Shown here: one piece after another, positions 57,537-64,000 of the stretch
How the letters are laid out: the number at the start of each line of letters is the position of its first letter
Numbering within the stretch: position 1 is the first letter of the stretch
Assembly: GCA_015680905.1 (NCBI GenBank)
Contig: CM027383.1
Coordinates: 87,019,001-87,083,000, forward strand
Direction: 5' to 3'
DNA from: Coptis chinensis
Taxonomy: Eukaryota > Streptophyta > Magnoliopsida > Ranunculales > Ranunculaceae
DNA: 64,000 nucleotides
The notes under the pieces: generated by a model
What the model saw: the letters and a program-made list of their open reading frames with translations, nothing else
What the model was told of the DNA's origin: nothing
Databases searched by the model: none
Made by a program: the position numbers and the translations under genes

Positions 57537-58828
57537 CTATGAGCATATGTCATTTTGCTGTTTAGAAACCGCATGTGGGATGAGGTTCAGTAGCTCCTGG
57601 TTCCGCAGTACAGGGATGGCTTCAAACTTGGCTTTGTAGGCTTGTACCATGTACTCCTTGATGAGACATTGATCATGCAGTATAGTTCCTTCATCTGTCT
57701 TGATCTCCTCAATAAAATATTTGGACTGCCAAATTCTTGCTTTAGCCTGGAAATAAGCAAAGTTTCTATCCCCTTCAAGCTCCTCTTTGATGCATGGTCT
57801 TTGTTTCCACATAGTTGCTTCAGTGTGCATGAGATTAGAGATGAGTTTTTCCGTTTCCAGTTCTTGTAAATGAAACTGGACATCAAAAGACTCCTGCTCT
57901 TGCTGTTTTTGGATGTCTTTGAGGGATTTATTTGCCTGAGCAATTTTATCTCTAATGCCCCAGTAGGTATTTTTGTGCCAGGCTTTTAGAGTACTTTTGA
58001 GTCTTTTGAGCTTACACATTACTAGACGAATGGGTCCATCACATATTAGCTCACTCCAGCTTAACTTTACCATGTTCATGAACTGATTGTGCTCTAGCCA
58101 TATCTTCCTAAACCTGAACGGAACATTGTCAGGCCTAGTGTTTTTGTTACACGATCCCATAACTGGTGAGTGATCAGAGAACTTGCGTTGTAATATCTTG
58201 CATCTCCAGTTAGGATTCGTCAGCAGCCAGCTGTTATTAACGAGTGCTCTGTCTATCTTCGCCAAAATCCGCTTCTTCCCTATTTGCCTATTACACCAAG
58301 AGAAGCTATGCCCTAGAGTGGCCGTGTCCAAAAGAGAATTATTATTTATGAAATCCACGAACTCATTCATTGCTCTTTGGTTCGGGTACCTTCCACCTTT
58401 TTTCTCAGTTCTTGTGGTAATGGAGTTGAAGTCTCCAATTGCAATCCAGGAAGTGTTTAGTGCACCAAAAACCACAAGTTCTTCCTATAAGGCTCTTCTT
58501 TGTATGTAGAAACATTTGGCATGGACAAAAGAAATGAAGTGCTGATTCATATTCACAGTGATATGCTGGTCATTAATGGCAGCCACATTCACCGCCAAGC
58601 CGTTTTTCCAAAAACCCAGATATTGCCTGTTTTGCTAACCGAGTGGTTATGAGCAAAAATATTGTTGTAGCCCTTGCTAATCAGCCATGAAGGAGTAACA
58701 GTGGAGCTATAAGAGGCTCCGCCAAACTAATTAAGTCTGTCTTGTACTTATGTATGATTTCTTCTAAGTATAACTTAGGAGATGTTCTTCTCATTCCACG
58801 AACGTTCCAGAATAGGACATTTGTCATT
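57537..58828 (-). pseudogene. LINE ORF2, APE-type endonuclease
   Basis: The frame opens at 58828 with MTNVLFWNVRGMRRTSPKLY, the typical start of LINE ORF2, and SLAEP supplies the catalytic Glu. Further on come WIAIGDFNSITTRTEKKGGR, HSFSWCNRQIGKKRILAKID, RALVNNSW and KFSDHSPVM, giving the GDFN and SDH catalytic motifs. At least one frame change and stop lie between 58.72 and 58.48 kb; from 58475 the frame is open for 312 codons and includes the linker to the reverse transcriptase. Confidence 0.9.
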
Positions 58829-58830
58829 GA

Positions 58831-60927
58831 TTATGCTGAGTTATTTTTCCTCGCCCTTGTAGATAGAGGAGAGTACTCCTGCAACATCCATTGCGGCTTA
58901 TGCTTTTTCTTTGCTACCATCTGCCATGGTTTTTCCCCGACCTCTTCATTTTCATCATCCACAAAATCAGCCCAGTTGACCGATCTCAGCAGAGAATTAG
59001 CCTCATTTATTAATTTGGCCCTGTTTCCATCTCCTGAGGAAGGAACATGTCCTGTCGATGTTGATGAATAGGAGTCTAATCCTCGACTATTCGAACCCTT
59101 GACTGCAATGGTCTTATCAGGAGGAGATGTAAAGTTAGCAGCTCTTTGATCCAAATTATCTCCCCATTTGACAACCTAGTCCTCTATAAAAAAAAGTTGC
59201 CTCAACAGTCTCTTCATGGATGAAGTTAGACACTATGTTGGGGGAAGGCCCATGTGCCAGAGGGGAAGCGAAACTCTCACCCACAGGAGGGGTATTCAAT
59301 ACTTGTAAACCGACAGCCTCTTCAAGGTTTGATCGAAAGTTGGGCACTATGTTAGTTGGGAGTAGCAAAGCCGGAATCCCCACAACTTTAGAAAAATCGG
59401 TGCTGCTGCCGCAGTAACCTTAGCCCCATTTTCTGCCAGAGATGCAATCCCTCTTGCCACAAAGAGCTCTTCTAGAGAGGCCTCGGTCTCAAACAATGTC
59501 GTATCAGCCACCTCGCCTACTTCTTGGGGGTTTAGCTCATGTTCCTCAACTGAATTCTCAATTCTACCAACCACCTGATCATTCGCTACCTTTGTATTCG
59601 CAACTTTTGAATACGTAGCCACACCCTCTGTAGGAGTATTCTCCTTCACGCCAGCTAAAGAGAGTTTCTCATAATCACCCTCTGGAGAACAATTCACTGT
59701 TGTGATATGCTCTGGAGAACAATTCACACCCTTTGCAGTAAATATCGCTGTTGTGATATGCTCTGTCACACCCTCAGACGCACCTGCTAAAGAAAAATTC
59801 TCTGCAGTGGAGAACGCCACTACTTTCCTCGTGGCAATCTTCGGAGATATCTCCGCTGGAATGTGTCCTGGACTTCATGAGCAGCCACATGTTGGTCATT
59901 ATCTACAACAGTATGTATCTCGTCCACTTCAATCCCCTCAAACCTATTATGAGTCTGAACTTCTTTGGGCTTGTCAAAGTTTTTTGCCCTCCACAAGAAC
60001 TCTCCTTGCTTACTGGTCTCTCCTGTGTTCTTTTTCTTTTTGTGTCTTCTGTCTTTTTTCTCCCATCGGTTCCAAGGGGGGAGTGGCATCCACTACAACT
60101 TCCTTATCCTTGTTTCCCTTATTTTTGTTATGCTGCATATAATTTCTAAGCCTCCTACATTCCGTTACCAGATGCCCTACAATTTTGCAATGTGTGCACA
60201 TTTTTGGTAGTTTGCCCACCTCGACTGTTTACCAAAAGTTGGTATACTTCGTCCTGACATAGATTTGATCCGGAAGCAATTCGGAGAGGTCCACATCAAC
60301 CAAAATGTTGGCATAGTATCCATACTCTCTGTTGAGGGTTTTCTCATCAATTTGTATAGGGTACCCCCGAGCAATGGACATCAGTGCCTCCGGCTCCCAA
60401 TATTCCTGACCGAGGCCAGGCAATCTAATCTAAACCAAGCCATGAGATTGCTTTTGGCTGTCGGGATTGAAGTTTGTAGTCCATTGGCTTATTCTCATAG
60501 GCATTTTATCAAAGTCCCATGATCCTTTTGCCTAGACTCTCTTTAGATCTTCTGCATTCGAAAATTGGAGAAAAAGAAATCCTTTTCCAATGGGAGTAAT
60601 AAGCGACACTTTTTGCAAATCAATTCTTCCCATCAAACAGTGTTTACAAAACAACAAACCCTTTTCGTAAGCTTTCTCAGGGATAGTGATTGTTGGGTAT
60701 TCTCCCATCTTTTCGGGGGTTGGGAGTTCCTGGAATTCCACCGGTTGCCGGGGTTGGTGTTTTGCTGCATCCGCGTATGAAACTCTCCGAGTTTTAGCTT
60801 GAGCTGCGTCAGCTCCATTCTCGGTGTGGGTTGAAAGATTTTGTTGTGGCAGTGTATCTGTCAGCGTCTGAATGAGCTTCTCGAATTCGTAAAGGTCCAT
60901 GGATGTAAACCTTTTTAGAACACGCAC
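58831..60927 (-). pseudogene. LINE ORF1 with DUF4283-like domain and zinc knuckle
   Basis: The minus strand starts around MRVLKRFTSMDLYEF (60927) and contains RRVSYADAAKHQPRQP, EKGLLFCKHCLMGRIDLQ and GKGFLFLQFSNAEDLKRV, the DUF4283 fold common in plant LINE ORF1, then LPGLGQEYWEPEALMSIARG (60.4 kb) and the zinc knuckle CTHCKIVGHLVTEC (C-x2-C-x4-H-x4-C, about 60.2 kb). A long, charged, low-conservation region follows, ending NWADFVDDENEEVGEKPWQM and VAKKKHKPQ just before ORF2. Frame changes divide it at about 60.53, 60.23 and 59.82 kb. ORF1 proteins bind the LINE RNA. Confidence 0.8.
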
Positions 60928-60999
60928 TGTGTATCAGTGTGGGATTTTACCTGAGAAGCTTTGGAACTGGGAAAATAGGGAGTGGAGAAGCAATTCCAA

Positions 61000-62594
61000 A
61001 TCCAAGCTTTTAGAACTCACACTGTTACAATGAAGGATTTGACCCAAAAGCATTGGAGGAACATGATCTTTACGCTTCTCCGTTCTAAATATACGAATAT
61101 CTTGAATAACTCGTTTCGGTGTAGATTTCAAATCCTTACTCACACAATTCGTGCATATAGTTTAAATAAGGGTTTCGAACCAATCTAAGTTCAAGGACAA
61201 CATACAAATTTCTAATGCTCTAAGTTAGGAAACATAGTGAGTAAGATACGTAGTGTTTTGCTAGCTAAGTTGCTTTGTTAAATCTTAAATGACGCTAAAC
61301 ATGCGAAATACAAAATTATGGTAAAACTAAGATTTTTCCTAAGATATTCAAAGAGAAGAAGAAATGGAGGATCATGCTGCTCATGCAAGATCATATTATC
61401 CTATCTTAGTATCGGATTACCACCATCTCTAAGCTGTTTTGAGTTCATTATCAAACCCGAACCGGCTTGAGCATCGATCCCTAGCGAAATGAACTCATCT
61501 CTAAGTCCATTTCCCTAGCATAAGAAGTTGAACTGGAATTTTATCTCTGAAACTCCCTTTCAACTCCCGGAAACATAAAACACAATCCTACCATTTTGGG
61601 GTAATGTGTGTTCCATGTATCCTTAAGTCCAGGTAATGAATCCTACTCCTAAGAATTTTATATGAATCCTCACATGAGCTTCATTAACCCTCCACTTTTG
61701 AGGGTTTTAGCTCATGATCCTAGGATTGAATTAAACTACAAGAAGATATGTAAAATGAAAGAGAAAGAGAAAGAAACAAGAAGCTACAACCTGTTTACCT
61801 AAATGAAGAAGAGTTTATTAAAAACTAAAGAGAGTTCCCCATTAAAATGTTACAAGCTTTTCTCTCAAAACAACAAAAACTAAAAACCAAAAGTGAAGAC
61901 AAGGAATGTAAAAGAAAATCCAAGTCAAGGAAGTAAATGCTAGCCTTTACATAAGAGAGCTTTTTCTTCTCTTCCCCCCACGTGAAACACTACCCCCTCA
62001 TTTACTTTTCTCTTATCCAAGACTAACCCCCATTTGACACCTTTCATTTTCTAGATAATCATCACCTAAACCAACCAACTTCATTAAATTCATGCAAGGT
62101 GTCAAATTTGCACCAATTATTTTGTCTTGCATGATGACTCATCAAATCTTGCAGGCCCGTATGATGGGTCCATGTCCTGTGTCTAGTGGCAGTCCGGTCT
62201 TTTAGTATTTTTGCAACTTTCTGCCAATGCGTAGAGTTCGTCTCACTGATCGTCTGACTAGCTTACTTGTCGCATTCGGAGTCCTGGTTTGAGAGATATG
62301 AGCTTCGACAGTTTGATGCTTTTGTGCACGTAATCTCGTTTCTGGCTGGATTCTGTACTGTTTAAGTCTTTGGGCTTTAGTCTGGATTTGTTGGGCTTCA
62401 CATGGGCTTGATCGGAAGGCTTATTTTTACTCCCTATTCTGTGCTTAAATGCTGGCTTTATCAGCATTTTTACATTAATTGCTCCAACCTGCAAAAAGCA
62501 CGAAGATTCGATTATTTCATGATTATTAAACACAAAATTGACCAAAATGTTACGTCTTTAGGGGGTTTTATAATACAGTTTTGGGTGCTTATCA
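61000..62594 (-). mobile_element. possible LTR of a gypsy-type element entering from the right
   Basis: At 62594 the minus strand reads TTTGGGAGTGGTG followed by TGATAAGCACCC. A GAGGACAAGCAAAG phrase, then a purine-rich tract, then TGATAAG is the usual junction between the internal region and the 3' LTR in plant Athila/Tat-type gypsy elements. The LTR would run leftward from 62594 for up to about 1.4 kb, but I could not place its other end. No coding sequence is visible here. Confidence 0.35.
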
Positions 62595-64000
62595 CACCAC
62601 TCCCAAACATCACTTTGCTTGTCCTCAAGCAAAGAAGAGACATTAAAACAGATAAGTGGCCAAAACTGTGCATTCTAAGCTAAGTCTCATTTCACAGAGT
62701 GTGATTGCATTGACCATATGCAACAAGGCCTTAAACCACTAGGAATTCCCTAGTGAACGAGTTATAGCCTCATGAGAGTTTTCCAGAGAAGATACTCACA
62801 AACTTTATTTATACTACAACGACTCAGTAACACAAACTTGTTTCCTAAATTAATCTCAGATATCTATACATCTCCTTAGCGGTGAACGAGGATTAATTCC
62901 TTTGAAACTCAAGTTAATAAGCATACAATAATTAAAACATCTACATATGAACAAGCATGCAGTGATTTTTATATTGAAATGCACAAGCAGGGCCGTTTCT
63001 GGATTCTTTGGAGAGCGTACCTAAATGGGTTCTCACATGTATGTGTCGAAACACAAATTCGCTCATAATTTTTCCACTCAGGTTTCGTTAACTCCAGTGT
63101 GTAGTGGGCACACGTTTCCTCACATACTCGATGACAGTCAGAGGAGCCGAGGTCGATCAATCACATCTACTACTTATTATCACACCATCCTACTCCTAAT
63201 TGAGCTAGAAGTCTTTATTAGGTATTATGGGGCTTAGGTGATAGTGTAGAAGGAAATGAAAGTGGAAGATAAAAATGATAAGTATGAGAGAATAAGGTCT
63301 TCAAGATATTTACACTCGAGCAATCCTTATTTTCTTTTCCTGCTCCTACCTTGCTCTTAAGCCTATGTACTTATTTCATTTTTTTTTCAAGGCTTAAGAA
63401 ACATGATTCTATTTATTTATTTTTTTCTAAAGCAGGTAACTAACTTTTATTTGGAACAAGTCTTCTCTTATTTTTCTACATTTCATCTTATTTCTCATAC
63501 TCATCACTTAGGTAGGTTCTTTTATTTGGGGTTAATAGATGGGTAAGGAATTTTTGGTGAAAGTGAAAGGTTTGATGAAAGGTTCAGTGGAGTGACTAGC
63601 GGTAAAATTTGTAACAGGTAAGAATTTTTAGCTATGTCGATCCAAAGAAGGCCTAAATCCTCGCCTAGGGTTCGAATGGTGATCAAGTAAGTTGACGCGT
63701 GATTTTCTCTATTCGGAAAAACTACTCCTCTGTGTCATTACTCACAAATCACTCATATCGAGGCTTTTGGTTAGATTCTCATAGGATTGATAGTTTAAGT
63801 AGACTAACCGTGGTTTCCAGAAACTTATTGCTATGTACAATCAATGATACTCAGTGCATGAATACTTATGAAAAGATGTAAAAACTATTGCGTACGTATT
63901 ATCTTAAGTTTCCTAAAAATGAATCCTAATTCGAATGCTAACGTGAGACTTCTAGACAATTTTCATCATTGAAAAGGAAACAAGACTTTGTCACTAATTA
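62595..64000 (-). other. probable internal noncoding part of the same gypsy-type element, cut by the window
   Basis: No conserved coding sequence. The stretch lies on the internal side of the putative junction at 62594 and includes short T-rich tracts at 63375-63430. It should connect to polymerase sequence beyond 64000 if the reading is right. Confidence 0.3.

Larger units (their letters stand above)
53339..60960 (-). mobile_element. L1-type LINE with RNase H, interrupted by a solo LTR
   Basis: A minus-strand non-LTR retrotransposon about 6.4 kb long once the 1256-bp solo LTR is removed. The 3' tail is a short A run (T at 53339-53347 on the plus strand). ORF1 (about 60927-58831) has a DUF4283-type domain and a CCHC zinc knuckle. 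ORF2 (58828-53455) has an APE endonuclease, a reverse transcriptase with FVDD, and an RNase H domain. All main domains are present and in order but frame changes separate them, so it is a nearly full-length dead copy. The RNase H domain places it among plant L1 elements that carry this extra domain. I could not locate target-site duplications because the 5' boundary (about 60.96-61.15 kb) is not sharp. Confidence 0.9.

Overview
The window is nuclear DNA from a flowering plant, almost certainly a eudicot. It is AT-rich, holds plant-only protein families (CAMTA calmodulin-binding factor, LRK10-type receptor kinase, CDPK, phragmoplast kinesin-12, plant mobile domain) and is dense in plant LTR retrotransposons, an L1-type LINE and TIR elements. 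A satellite carries short runs of the plant telomere motif CCCTAAA. No rRNA, tRNA or CRISPR array was seen. The genus cannot be named from the sequence.

Only one long coding frame looks like an intact host gene: 2882-4393 (minus, 503 codons, no intron). It joins an N-terminal PB1 domain to a complete non-RD receptor-type kinase domain with no membrane segment. A truncated relative of its kinase half lies at 27631-28125. Just beside the intact gene (690-1785, minus) is the broken 3' end of a CAMTA5/6-like gene whose IQ-motif exon holds a 99-bp unit three times in frame.

From 5.2 to 12.2 kb two inverted arms with (AT)n tracts enclose an intron-bearing ribosomal protein S13 pseudogene, a palindromic repeat array and an LRR receptor kinase fragment. 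From 15.2 to 27.5 kb lies a dead calcium-dependent protein kinase (minus) split by two LTR elements, each with target duplications: a young Ty1-copia (15575-20241) and an older decayed copia-like element (21521-27107). From 29.0 to 31.3 kb is a multi-exon plant mobile domain gene, broken. At 31.5-36.7 kb three layers are nested: a palindromic AAACGA array, a solo LTR inserted in it, and a 1.5-kb Pack-MULE with a perfect 9-bp duplication inserted in the LTR, carrying VPS36 and other gene pieces. At 37.2-38.4 kb is a telomere-motif satellite. At 39.85-46.44 kb a further inverted-repeat element encloses kinesin-12 and ADP/ATP carrier fragments.

The right side is mostly transposons: a 137-bp tandem repeat (47.1-47.5), a minus-strand Ty3-gypsy element (47.69-52.74), and a minus-strand L1-type LINE with RNase H (53.34 to about 61.0) split by a solo LTR (54493-55748). 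The last 3 kb look like the 3' part of another gypsy-type element running out of the window. The genes do not form a pathway; the unifying theme is repeated capture, interruption and decay of host signalling genes by transposable elements.
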